DNA from: Roseburia sp. CAG:303
Lineage (GTDB): Bacteria; Bacillota; Clostridia; Lachnospirales; Lachnospiraceae
Reading direction: 5' to 3'
Assembly: GCA_000437755.1 (NCBI GenBank)
Contig: FR900135.1
Location: forward strand, 16,819 to 49,138
Length of the DNA: 32,320 nucleotides
Shown here: piece after piece, positions 8,014-15,704 of the stretch
Position numbering within the stretch: position 1 is the first letter of the stretch
Layout: each line of letters begins with the position of its first letter
The notes under the pieces: generated by a model
Databases searched by the model: none
What the model saw: only the letters and a program-made list of their open reading frames with translations
Told to the model about the DNA's origin: nothing
Translations under genes and position numbers: made by a program

Positions 8014-8571
8014 GTGAAAGAGACTTTGTTTTGTATGACAAAAGATATCAGAGCCGTACTGATATATTATCCGGCTGCGGTTATGACCGGATTTATAGGT
8101 ATGCTGGTCTATGTCATGATTTGTAAAAAGATATGCCACAGAATTGAAAAGGGCAGAATGGTCGCTGCCTTTTTGTTTTTTACATATGTTATAATGCTTT
8201 TAAACATTACCTATTTTTCCAGAGAACCGGGAAGCAGGAGCAGACTGGATCTGCAGCTTTTCTCAACCTGGGATGCATGGCCGCAGTCAAGGGCATATTT
8301 TGTGGAAAATATTCTGCTGTTTCTGCCATTTGGCTGCTTCCTGCCGATTGTGTGGCCACAGGCGGAGAATGTGCTGACACTTGCCCTGTCAGCCTGCATG
8401 ATCAGTATCGGAATTGAAATGGCACAGTATATTACAGGACGTGGGTACAGCCAGCTGGATGATATTGTTACCAATACGGCAGGGGCAGTCATCGGATATC
8501 TCCTGTTCTTTATTACGGCAAAAATAATCAGATTAAGCAGAAAACGGAAGGAGTATAGAGGAAAAACATGA
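8014..8571 (+). CDS. VanZ-like family membrane protein
   Basis: A 185-residue membrane protein with about four helices. It carries the VanZ-family conserved spots: FVENILLFLPFGCFLP (96-111, N99), E135 with Q138 in GIEMAQY, GRG (142-144), and DD (149-150) with NTAGAVIGY (154-162). VanZ gives low-level teicoplanin resistance in enterococci, but most homologues have no known role and many sit beside surface-polymer genes. The GTG start at 8014 is chosen because GGAGGG (7999-8004) is nine bases upstream and the promoter's -10 covers the longer ATG at 7966. An ATG at 7996 is less likely. Its stop overlaps the next gene by ATGA. Confidence 0.82.
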   Translation: MKETLFCMTKDIRAVLIYYPAAVMTGFIGMLVYVMICKKICHRIEKGRMVAAFLFFTYVIMLLNITYFSREPGSRSRLDLQLFSTWDAWPQSRAYFVENILLFLPFGCFLPIVWPQAENVLTLALSACMISIGIEMAQYITGRGYSQLDDIVTNTAGAVIGYLLFFITAKIIRLSRKRKEYRGKT

Positions 8572-9989
8572 GAACAAAGGAAATGGCGGCATGGTACAGA
8601 CATTTTGATTTTATTCTGATCGATTTGTTCTGTATGCAGGCGGCACTTGCAATAGCATACAGCTTCCGGAACGGATGGAGCATGATTTTTGAAGAATCCT
8701 ATTATTCCAGAATGGCGGTTACACTGATGATTTTGCAGCTTATCGTTGTATTTTTCTGTGAAAGTTACAGTGGAATCATGAAAAGAAGCCATTTTGAAGA
8801 ATTTAAACAGACACTCTTTTTTGCATCTGAAGTATTGATTGCATTTATTATCTTTAATTATCTGGCGAAATTTGAAACCGACTATTCCCGTATGGTTATC
8901 GTTATTGTATGGGAGCTGGGAATTATTTTCAGCTATTTATGCAGGGAATGGAGAAAAAAAGCGATTCATAAGAACAGTGTGGATCAGAGAAATCAAAAAG
9001 AATCTATGCTCATTCTGGCTGACAGTAAATCCGTCAGAACTGTCATGAAAAAAATTAGTGAGGATGGGTATCATGGGATAGCACTGCATGGAATTATCCT
9101 GTTAGATAAAAACAGGACGGGCGAACAGATTGATGGAATCCCGGTCGTGGCATCTGCGGAGAATGCAGTTGAGTATCTGTGCCAGAACTGGGTGGATCGG
9201 GTAATTGAAGTCTGTGAAAAAGAAGAGCAGACAGCTGAGGATATTCTCAGGGACTGTGAGGAAATGGGAATTACGGTTCACAGGGCATTGCCGGAATCTT
9301 TTGATAACGGATGGAAGAAGAGAGTTGAGAATATCGGCGGCTATACGGTTATTACGGACAGTATCGAACCTGCAGGGCCTGCGGAGGCCGCATTAAAGCG
9401 GCTTGCTGATATTGTTGGCGGACTGGCAGGCTGTGTCATTACCGGTATTTTATTCTTATTTGCTGCACCTGCTATTTATATTAATTCTCCGGGACCGATT
9501 TTCTTTTCACAGACAAGAATCGGAAAAAACGGAAGAAAATTCAAAATATACAAGTTCAGAAGTATGTATATGGATGCGGAAGAACGCAAAAAAGAGCTGA
9601 TGAAGCAGAACAAAGTAAAAGACGGAATGATGTTTAAGATGGATAATGATCCGCGTATTATAAAAGGAATTGGCAATTTTATCCGAAAAACATCCATAGA
9701 TGAATTTCCGCAGTTCTTTAATGTATTAAAGGGAGATATGAGTCTTGTAGGAACAAGACCTCCTACGGTGGATGAATGGGAAAAATATGAAAAACATCAC
9801 AGGGTCAGAATGGCAATCAAGCCAGGGCTTACCGGTATGTGGCAGGTAAGCGGAAGAAGCAGCATTACAGATTTTGAAGAAGTTGTTGCACTGGATTTAA
9901 AATATATCCGGGAATGGAGCATAGGACTGGATATCCGGATTCTTCTGAAAACGGTGAAAATTGTGCTGACGGGAAGTGGTTCACAATAA
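8568..9989 (+). CDS. Polyprenyl-phosphate sugar-phosphate transferase (WbaP/WcaJ-like)
   Basis: This initiating enzyme of surface polysaccharide assembly transfers a sugar-1-phosphate from a nucleotide sugar to undecaprenyl phosphate at the membrane. The 473 residues comprise four N-terminal helices (about 10-32, 48-67, 83-100, 108-125), a soluble CoA-binding-like region (about 145-265), and the bacterial sugar-transferase domain (about 276-466). The latter shows SPGPIFFSQTRIGKNG, YKFRSM (328-333), the catalytic Asp-Glu pair in TSIDEFPQ (378-379), GTRPP and PGLTGMWQVSGRS. Its ATG overlaps the VanZ-like stop (ATGA), which implies translational coupling. The sugar transferred, often glucose or galactose, cannot be read. 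Confidence 0.93.
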   Translation: MRTKEMAAWYRHFDFILIDLFCMQAALAIAYSFRNGWSMIFEESYYSRMAVTLMILQLIVVFFCESYSGIMKRSHFEEFKQTLFFASEVLIAFIIFNYLAKFETDYSRMVIVIVWELGIIFSYLCREWRKKAIHKNSVDQRNQKESMLILADSKSVRTVMKKISEDGYHGIALHGIILLDKNRTGEQIDGIPVVASAENAVEYLCQNWVDRVIEVCEKEEQTAEDILRDCEEMGITVHRALPESFDNGWKKRVENIGGYTVITDSIEPAGPAEAALKRLADIVGGLAGCVITGILFLFAAPAIYINSPGPIFFSQTRIGKNGRKFKIYKFRSMYMDAEERKKELMKQNKVKDGMMFKMDNDPRIIKGIGNFIRKTSIDEFPQFFNVLKGDMSLVGTRPPTVDEWEKYEKHHRVRMAIKPGLTGMWQVSGRSSITDFEEVVALDLKYIREWSIGLDIRILLKTVKIVLTGSGSQ

Positions 9990-10006
9990 ATGGAAAAGAG
10001 GTCAAC

Positions 10007-11833
10007 ATGTCCAGAGAAATGAAAGAGTTTAAGACAGAAAAATGCAGCCTGCTGCCGATGGGAAGTGGATTAAACGGAGAAAATCTTCATTTTTCCATTA
10101 ATACGAAGGAGGCACTGGATAAGATAATATTATTTGAACATGGCACAAGAAAAGTAGCAGGATATGCAAGAGTACAGGAAGAGGAGCATTTTGGCGATCT
10201 ATATGCCTTCCGCGTATTAAATGCAGCACATTATGATTATGCTCTTATGGCGGGCGAAAAATATATCCGTGACGAATACGCAAAAGCGGTAAATCATTAT
10301 AGACTGGAGGATGGGACAGAACTGGAAACCTATTCCACCTATGTGGATGATTTCGACTGGCAGGATGATGAGAGAATTTTCCATCCGTTTGAGGATTCCG
10401 TTATGTACAGGCTGCATGTGAAAGGATTCACAAAGCATCATTCCTCTGGTGTACAAAACCGGGGATGCTATGCCGGAATTGTGGAAAAGATACCATATCT
10501 CCGGGAGCTTGGTGTGACAACGGTGGAATTAATGCCGGCATATGAATTTGATGAACAGATTATGAGCGGAAGAGCCAGAGGAACAAAGAATTACTGGGGA
10601 TATGGAACGGCAAATTATTTTGCACCGAAGGCAGGGTTCAGCAGATATGGAAAAGGCAGCCAGATCAATGAATTTAAAGAAATGGTAAGAGAACTGCATA
10701 AAAATCAGATCGAAGTCATTATGGAATTTCATTTTGTGGAAGGCACAAGCCCGCACACCATCATGGATGCACTCCGGTTCTGGGTTCTGGAATACCATAT
10801 TGATGGTATCCATGCAAATTTTAACGTAGCACCGTTAAATATGATAAAGTCCGATCCGATTATCTCCATGGTAAAAATTATCAGCAATTATGATACCGGT
10901 GAAAATATGGAAAATTACGGGCATTTCCGTGATAAGAGAAGATTTGCCATCATGAATGATACTTATATTGTGCAGGAGAGAAGATTTATCAAGAGTGATG
11001 ATGACCAGGTCAGCGGAATGATGGAGCAGTTAAGAAGAAATCCGCATTCACACGCAATTATTAATTATATATCAAATCACAATACCATGTCACTGATGGA
11101 CAGTGTTTCCTATGAAGTCAAGCATAATGAGGCAAATGGGGAGAAGAATACGGATGGAACGGATTATAATTACAGCTGGAACTGCGGTGTGGAAGGTCCT
11201 TCCAGAAAGAAGAAGGTCCAGCAGCTGCGAAGGAAACAGATTGAAAATGCCATCACATTACTGCTGCTTTCACAGGGAACTCCGATGCTGTATGCCGGGG
11301 ACGAAATGGGAAAGTCCTGCCGCGGAAATAATAATCCGTATTGCCAGGATAATGAAATAAGCTGGCTGAACTGGAATGATTTAAAAACAAATCATGGGAT
11401 ATTTGAGTATATGAAGAAAATGATACAATTTCGTAAAGAAAATGTAATCCTGCATCAGGAGCAGGAACCGCACATGATGGATACAAGATCCTGTGGCTGT
11501 CCGGATTTATCCTATCATGGGGCAGAGCCGTGGAAGGTGGATCAGTCGTATAACAGCAGAAGTTTTGGATTTCTTTACAGCGGATATTATGGCAAAAACG
11601 GGGATGCGGACATCTATGTTGTCTGCAATATGAACTGGGACAGAAGAATGTTTGCGATTCCGTATCTGGACAAAAAGAAGAACTGGGAAATCTTTGCAGC
11701 CAGTGAAGAAGATGACAGTATAACATCCGTTCAGAGAGTTTTAAGTGTAAATCCGCGTACCATCTGTGTACTGACCAGCCGGCAGAAAAAAGAGAATGAA
11801 AAAATAAAGGAAAAGGCAGAAGAAAAAGAATGA
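10007..11833 (+). CDS. GH13 isoamylase/GlgX-like protein lacking all catalytic acids (pseudoenzyme)
   Basis: A 608-residue protein with an N-terminal CBM48-like region (about 20-110) and a GH13 barrel closely resembling glycogen-debranching enzymes. Family landmarks are YRLHVKGFT, NYWGYGTANYFAPKAGFS, KHNEANGE, SWNCGVEGP, LLLSQGTPMLYAGDEMG and NNPYCQDNEISWLNW. The catalytic positions are changed: the nucleophile motif DGFRFD reads DGIHAN (N271), the general acid motif AEPWD reads SNYD (N294), and HD of region IV reads HN (N359). The frame is intact, so this is probably a selected non-catalytic glucan-binding or regulatory protein. ATG at 10007 follows GAGG (9998-10001). A longer frame into the upstream gene is rejected. 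Its end overlaps the next gene (ATGA). Confidence 0.85.
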   Translation: MSREMKEFKTEKCSLLPMGSGLNGENLHFSINTKEALDKIILFEHGTRKVAGYARVQEEEHFGDLYAFRVLNAAHYDYALMAGEKYIRDEYAKAVNHYRLEDGTELETYSTYVDDFDWQDDERIFHPFEDSVMYRLHVKGFTKHHSSGVQNRGCYAGIVEKIPYLRELGVTTVELMPAYEFDEQIMSGRARGTKNYWGYGTANYFAPKAGFSRYGKGSQINEFKEMVRELHKNQIEVIMEFHFVEGTSPHTIMDALRFWVLEYHIDGIHANFNVAPLNMIKSDPIISMVKIISNYDTGENMENYGHFRDKRRFAIMNDTYIVQERRFIKSDDDQVSGMMEQLRRNPHSHAIINYISNHNTMSLMDSVSYEVKHNEANGEKNTDGTDYNYSWNCGVEGPSRKKKVQQLRRKQIENAITLLLLSQGTPMLYAGDEMGKSCRGNNNPYCQDNEISWLNWNDLKTNHGIFEYMKKMIQFRKENVILHQEQEPHMMDTRSCGCPDLSYHGAEPWKVDQSYNSRSFGFLYSGYYGKNGDADIYVVCNMNWDRRMFAIPYLDKKKNWEIFAASEEDDSITSVQRVLSVNPRTICVLTSRQKKENEKIKEKAEEKE

Positions 11834-12534
11834 GCGGTCTTGTATTAAAAATCATAGCAATGCTTTCCATGCTGACCGATCACATCGGATATATCTTTTT
11901 TCCGACCGATCTGACCTGGCGTTATATTGGAAGAATTGCATTTCCGCTCTATTGTTTTCTGCTTACGGAAGGTTTCTTTCATACCCGCAGCAGGGAAAAA
12001 TATCTGCTGCGTATGGCAGGATTTGCCGTGATTTCGGAAATTCCATTTGATCTTGCATTGTATCATATGCCGATTTACAGGGATTATAATAATGTATTCT
12101 GGACATTGCTTATCGGGCTTGCGGTTATGTATTTTTCCGAGCTGGTATACCGCAGGTTCGGAAACCGGAGTCAGGGAATCCTGTTCTGTTTTGCGGGAAT
12201 GATTCTGGCAGAATATTTCCACTGTGATTATGGCTCTGTGGGAGTATTGGCAATCTATATTTTTTATTTATCGTGGGAAAGCAGAAACAGAGTAGTCAGA
12301 AAACAGAAATGGCTGGGGAATATTCTTATGCTGCTGTCCGAGGGAATCTTATTCTGGATACAGAATCCGGTAGAACGTTATGCCGTTGCCGCACTGTTTC
12401 TTATTCTGCTGTATTCTGGAAAAAGGGGCGGCGATAAACTGCCGGGAAAATTACAACAATTCATTAAATACTTTTTCTATGTATTTTATCCATTGCATTT
12501 ATTTATTTTATATCTTATCTCCGTTCTTCTTTAA
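11830..12534 (+). CDS. TraX family membrane protein
   Basis: A 234-residue polytopic membrane protein that begins VLKIIAMLSMLTDHIGYIFF and continues WRYIGRIAFPLYCFLLTEGF and ISEIPFDLALY. This is the recognisable TraX-family pattern, named after the F-plasmid pilin acetylase. Chromosomal Firmicute homologues are of unknown function but are plausibly membrane acyltransferases that modify surface polymers. Its ATG overlaps the GH13 stop codon, which makes it the last gene of a four-gene translationally coupled set. A hairpin overlaps its own stop codon. The acyl donor and target are unknown. Confidence 0.85.
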   Translation: MSGLVLKIIAMLSMLTDHIGYIFFPTDLTWRYIGRIAFPLYCFLLTEGFFHTRSREKYLLRMAGFAVISEIPFDLALYHMPIYRDYNNVFWTLLIGLAVMYFSELVYRRFGNRSQGILFCFAGMILAEYFHCDYGSVGVLAIYIFYLSWESRNRVVRKQKWLGNILMLLSEGILFWIQNPVERYAVAALFLILLYSGKRGGDKLPGKLQQFIKYFFYVFYPLHLFILYLISVLL

Positions 12535-12545
12535 CCGAAGAACGG
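12521..12545 (+). terminator. Hairpin overlapping the traX-like stop codon
   Basis: A perfect 9-bp stem (12521-12529 with 12537-12545) has a seven-base loop that contains the TAA stop (12532-12534). There is no T-run afterward, so it is either a weak terminator or an RNA-end stabiliser. Confidence 0.4.
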
Positions 12546-12552
12546 AAAGAAT

Positions 12553-12558
12553 TATAAT
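12553..12558 (+). promoter_or_regulatory. Perfect -10 element before the structured leader
   Basis: A TATAAT hexamer lies just upstream of the large inverted-repeat element. At -35 there is only a weak TTTAAC (12530-12535, 17-base spacer), which overlaps the preceding hairpin. It would start transcription near 12565, just before the folded element, and so could drive it together with the helicase. Confidence 0.3.
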
Positions 12559-12571
12559 TAACACTAAAGTG

Positions 12572-12786
12572 CTTTTACAGTTAATTGCAAAACTCATAAT
12601 TTATCTTTATTGTATATGCAAATTGAACAATTACAAAGAAGGTACTATGAGGCGGTCGGCACTTAGATGCTGTATTTTAGCATCTTAGTACCGCTACCAG
12701 CCGAATGTAGCGAGAGCGTGCCTTCGTGTAATGTTTCATTTGCATATACACTTACAAAAATTTAAGTGTTTTGCAATTACCTAAAG
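12572..12786 (+). ncRNA. Large structured RNA element or MITE upstream of the helicase
   Basis: This 215-base stretch folds on itself. The outer stem is 12582-12593 with 12768-12779 (12 bp, perfect). An inner stem of about 20 pairs joins 12611-12635 with 12727-12750 with small bulges, then GAAGG (12638-12642) with CCTTC (12721-12725). The G+C-richer core has a long hairpin, 12652-12670 with 12680-12694, with a CGGC bulge (12657-12660) that can pair with GCCG (12700-12703) as a pseudoknot. A competing hairpin, ACACTTA/TAAGTGT (12748-12754, 12763-12769) followed by TTT, resembles a terminator. It matches no riboswitch I recognise. A MITE, a leader regulator of the helicase and a stand-alone RNA are all possible. 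Confidence 0.5.
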
Positions 12787-12809
12787 AAATTAAAACACAA
12801 GGAGAGAAA

Positions 12810-14816
12810 ATGGCATCATTTAATCATCAACAGAGGATGGCGGTAGAACATGTGGCTCATCCCTGTCTTGTTCTGGCAGGGCCGGGGAGCGGAAAGACCA
12901 CGGTTATTACACACCGTACAAAGAAACTGATCGAAGAAGACGGAATCAGTCCATCCAATATACTTGTTATCACATTTACAAAGGCGGCAGCCATGGAAAT
13001 GCAGCAGAGATTTCTACAGCTTATGGGTGGGAAACGTCTGCCGGTTTCCTTTGGGACATTTCATGCCGTTTATTTTCAGATTTTAAAATATGCGTACAAT
13101 TACAGGGCGGAAAATATTATCCGGGAGGAAAAGAAATACGAGATATTGCGAAATATCGTGCATAAAACAGAACTCGATATCAGCGATGAGAATGAGTTTG
13201 TGGCCAATCTGATCAGCGAGATCAGTAATGTCAAAGGGGAAATGCTGGATGTTGCGTATTATTATTCCAAAAACTGTCCGGAAGAAGTATTTAAAAAGAT
13301 CTTCAGGGAATACAATGACACCCTGATCCGGGCAAATCTGATCGATTTTGACGATATGCTGGTTATGTGTTATGAACTCCTGACTAAGAGAAAAGATATC
13401 TTAAAGCTGTGGCAGGATAAATACAGGTATATCCTCATAGATGAATTCCAGGATATCAACCGGGTGCAGTATGAAGTTATCCGTCTTCTGGCGAAGCCGC
13501 AGGATAATCTGTTTATTGTGGGAGATGATGATCAGTCCATCTACCGCTTCCGCGGGGCAAGACCGGAAATTATGCTGAATTTTGAAAAGGATTATCCGGA
13601 GGCAAAAAAAATCATACTGGATACCAACTATCGATCCACACCGGAAATCGTGGCGGCAGCCGGAAAATTAATCCGGAATAATAAAAAACGTTTTGAAAAG
13701 CAGATACGGGCGGAACGGGAGAATGGCAGTAAACCGGTTATTCTTCCTTTTGACAATGTTTATAAGGAATGTAATTATATCTTAGAGGAAATAGAACAGT
13801 TAATTGCAAAGGGACTGACCTATCAGGACATGGCGGTGCTGTACCGCACCAATACAAATCCGCGGACATTGCTTGAAAAACTGATGGAGCATAATATCCC
13901 ATTCTGCATGAAAGATGTTATCCCGAATCTGTATGACCATTTTATTGCGAAGGATATCATTGCCTATATCCATGCGGCAGTAGATTTCCGCGAAAAAGGA
14001 GTTATGAAGCGGGGAGATATGCTCCGGCTGATTAACCGGCCGAAAAGATACATCAGCAGAGATGTTTTTCCACGGGCAGAAGTCAATCTGGAAGATGTGA
14101 AACGATTTTATCAGGACAAGGGATATGTGCTGGAGCGAATCAGCAAACTTGAATACGACCTTGCCATGATCCGCAATATGAATCCGTATGCAGCCATCCA
14201 GTATATCCGGCATGGCATCGGCTATGAGGAATATCTTACGGAATATGCAGAATACAGGCGTATGAAACCGGAAGAACTCTATGATGTATTAGAGGAACTG
14301 TCGGAGGCGGCAAAACCCTATAAAACATATCAGGAATGGTTCAAAAAAATAGAAGAGTATGGCGAAGAACTGAAGAAACAGGCAAGGGAGCGTCAGGAAA
14401 AGAAGGATGGAATCACACTGGCAACCATGCATTCTTCCAAAGGACTGGAATACCGGGCGGTATTTATTATAGATGCAAATGAAACCATTACCCCGCATAA
14501 AAAGGCACTCCTGCCGGAAGATATAGAGGAAGAGAGAAGACTCTTCTATGTAGCGGTTACCAGGGCAAAAGACTGGCTGTATATCTGTCACTGCCGGGAA
14601 AGATATGGAAAAGAAACGGACGTTTCGAGATTTGTTGAGGAAATGGTCAGTATGCTGGATGAACTGACAGTCGGTCAGGAAATCAGGCACAGGAAATTCG
14701 GACAGGGAAAGATTACACAGATTCGGGACGGGAAGATAAAAGCTGTGTTTGCGGATGGAAAAGAATATGTGTTTCATGCAAAATTCTGTCTGGGAAATGG
14801 GATCATAAAGGTGTAG
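12810..14816 (+). CDS. UvrD/PcrA-like superfamily 1 DNA helicase
   Basis: A 668-residue ATP-dependent 3'-5' DNA helicase of the UvrD/Rep/PcrA group, involved in repair and removal of blocks from DNA. Motifs appear in order: Q-motif region FNHQQRMAVEH, Walker A AGPGSGKTT (23-31), ITFTKAAAMEM, DEFQDIN (Walker B), VGDDDQSIYRFRGA, TMHSSKGLEY and the late motif EEERRLFYVAVTRAKDWLY. It is somewhat shorter than typical PcrA/UvrD (about 720-740). It ends with a small C-terminal domain (roughly the last 50 residues, VGQEIRHRKFGQGKI) resembling the Tudor-like RNA-polymerase-binding tail of PcrA. ATG at 12810 follows AAGGAG (12799-12804). An in-frame TTG at 12771 inside the structured leader is rejected. 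It may be an accessory copy. Confidence 0.92.
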   Translation: MASFNHQQRMAVEHVAHPCLVLAGPGSGKTTVITHRTKKLIEEDGISPSNILVITFTKAAAMEMQQRFLQLMGGKRLPVSFGTFHAVYFQILKYAYNYRAENIIREEKKYEILRNIVHKTELDISDENEFVANLISEISNVKGEMLDVAYYYSKNCPEEVFKKIFREYNDTLIRANLIDFDDMLVMCYELLTKRKDILKLWQDKYRYILIDEFQDINRVQYEVIRLLAKPQDNLFIVGDDDQSIYRFRGARPEIMLNFEKDYPEAKKIILDTNYRSTPEIVAAAGKLIRNNKKRFEKQIRAERENGSKPVILPFDNVYKECNYILEEIEQLIAKGLTYQDMAVLYRTNTNPRTLLEKLMEHNIPFCMKDVIPNLYDHFIAKDIIAYIHAAVDFREKGVMKRGDMLRLINRPKRYISRDVFPRAEVNLEDVKRFYQDKGYVLERISKLEYDLAMIRNMNPYAAIQYIRHGIGYEEYLTEYAEYRRMKPEELYDVLEELSEAAKPYKTYQEWFKKIEEYGEELKKQARERQEKKDGITLATMHSSKGLEYRAVFIIDANETITPHKKALLPEDIEEERRLFYVAVTRAKDWLYICHCRERYGKETDVSRFVEEMVSMLDELTVGQEIRHRKFGQGKITQIRDGKIKAVFADGKEYVFHAKFCLGNGIIKV

Positions 14817-14853
14817 GATATTTGTATAATTAAATAAAAAGAGTTCAAAATAT

Positions 14854-14907
14854 TAACAGAACAGGGATGCAACAATTTTTATAAAATGTTGCATCCCTGT
14901 TCTGTTA
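14854..14907. repeat. Left recombination-site-like dyad (inverted repeat partner 1)
   Basis: A perfect 21-bp inverted repeat (14854-14874 with 14887-14907) surrounds a 12-base asymmetric centre, ATTTTTATAAAA. The 37 bases from 14867 to 14903 match the reverse complement of 15625-15661 at 34 positions. Paired arms of ATGCAACA and TGTTGCAT around a spacer are the layout of a tyrosine-recombinase crossover site. The dyad could also end transcription of the helicase, but no T-run follows. Confidence 0.7.
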
Positions 14908-15661
14908 TATATATCGGAGTCAGTTTATAAAACTTAACCCCTGAAATAAAAAAATTAAAGATTTATTTCCAGAAAGATATTATCTTTATCATCCTGCTCA
15001 ATTCCAAGATATCTTTTTGTGACCTGAAAAGAAGAATGATTGTAGATAAACATCAGTATGGCAGGGTTTACTCCTGCCTGTAATGCCTGATAACCAAAGG
15101 TTTTTCTGAGAGAGTGACAGCTTATATTATCCGGAAGATGAAGCTTGTGGCAGGCATTTTTTATAATGCGGTATGCCTGCGAACGGCAGAGCGGTCTGTC
15201 AGGTGTCTTTCCATAAAAAATAAAAGCATGTTCCGATAAATCTGAAATGCTGTTCCGATAAAGTGTCAAAGCCTGTATCACACTCTGATTCAAAGCAATG
15301 CAGGTGCTTTTTCCTGTTTTCTGTTCCCGTTTGTTTAAATGACTCCGGAAAGACTGCTCGTCCACGTTGTATACATCTTTCCATCTTAATGCCAGAATGT
15401 CACTGATTCTCAGTGCCGTGTTAATTCCCATTGTTATCAGGGTATAATTTCGCAGATTGAAATCCTCCGTCAGAAAATATTCCTTTAATGCAGTAATGTC
15501 TTTTTTGTTTTTGATTGGCTGAGTTGTTCCCATAATATAGATACCTCCTGAATATGTGGTCAGCATGGCTGCCAGTTTCATATTTATGGTTTGTATTGTA
15601 AAAATCAAGTCTTTCATATGAAAAAGAACAGTCATGCAACATTTTATAAAAACTGTTGCAT
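14867..15661. other. Putative invertible DNA segment encoding its own recombinase
   Basis: Two nearly identical 37-bp sites in opposite orientation enclose 721 bases (14904-15624). The only gene inside is a Fim-size tyrosine recombinase. Recombination between inverted sites flips the segment, so this is the expected architecture of a self-encoding inversion switch. It sits immediately upstream of csrA and flagellin. No promoter inside could be called with confidence, so the effect on the neighbours is inferred. Confidence 0.6.
14955..15533 (-). CDS. Small tyrosine recombinase (FimB/FimE-size, XerD-like)
   Basis: A 192-residue site-specific recombinase consisting almost only of the catalytic domain, similar in size to the FimB/FimE inversion enzymes. 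The full active-site set is visible: R42 in TALRISDIL, K75 in KTGKST, H140 and R143 in CHSLRKTFGYQA, H166 in YNHSS, and nucleophile Y175 in VTKRYLGI. The start at 15533 follows GGAGG (complement of 15548-15544) at a ten-base spacing. A longer frame to 15668 would run through the right recombination site and is rejected. The gene lies wholly between two inverted 37-bp sites, so it probably flips its own segment. A role in integration of a small mobile element is the main alternative. Confidence 0.9.
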   Translation of the reverse strand: MGTTQPIKNKKDITALKEYFLTEDFNLRNYTLITMGINTALRISDILALRWKDVYNVDEQSFRSHLNKREQKTGKSTCIALNQSVIQALTLYRNSISDLSEHAFIFYGKTPDRPLCRSQAYRIIKNACHKLHLPDNISCHSLRKTFGYQALQAGVNPAILMFIYNHSSFQVTKRYLGIEQDDKDNIFLEINL

Positions 15662-15664
15662 GGC
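15625..15664. repeat. Right recombination-site-like dyad (inverted repeat partner 2)
   Basis: Arms ATGCAACA (15634-15641) and TGTTGCAT (15654-15661) flank a 12-base centre, TTTTATAAAAAC. Its reverse complement equals the left site's centre with a single change (G for A). The flanking AGAACAG (15625-15631) also matches, giving 34 of 37 positions. The asymmetric centre places the two sites in opposite orientation. The site ends seven bases before the csrA leader hairpin. Confidence 0.7.
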
Positions 15665-15667
15665 ACA

Positions 15668-15699
15668 ATGTCAGGAAGACATACAGAGAACATGGAGGT
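15668..15699 (+). promoter_or_regulatory. CsrA-binding leader of csrA (GGA hairpin plus SD site)
   Basis: A 5-bp hairpin ATGTC/GACAT (15668-15672 with 15678-15682) presents AGGAA in its loop, the classic CsrA GGA-in-loop motif. Eight bases on, ACATGGAGGT (15690-15699) matches the core CsrA recognition consensus ACANGGANGT at every fixed position and contains the Shine-Dalgarno. Two such sites suggest that CsrA represses its own translation. Confidence 0.6.
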
Positions 15700-15704
15700 T
15701 AAAA

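Noticed and set aside
11253..11870. A 205-codon open frame on the minus strand
   Set aside because: It is antisense to the GH13 coding region and rich in Ser, His, Pro and Cys, as expected of a shadow of A-rich coding sequence.
12572..12786. Retron or group II intron RNA
   Set aside because: No reverse transcriptase is nearby and no domain V-like or msr-type conserved motif was seen. The element abuts a helicase gene.
15591..15704. In-frame upstream extension of csrA
   Set aside because: It would translate through the right recombination site and the leader hairpin. The ATG at 15705 has an ideal ribosome site and begins the CsrA fold exactly.
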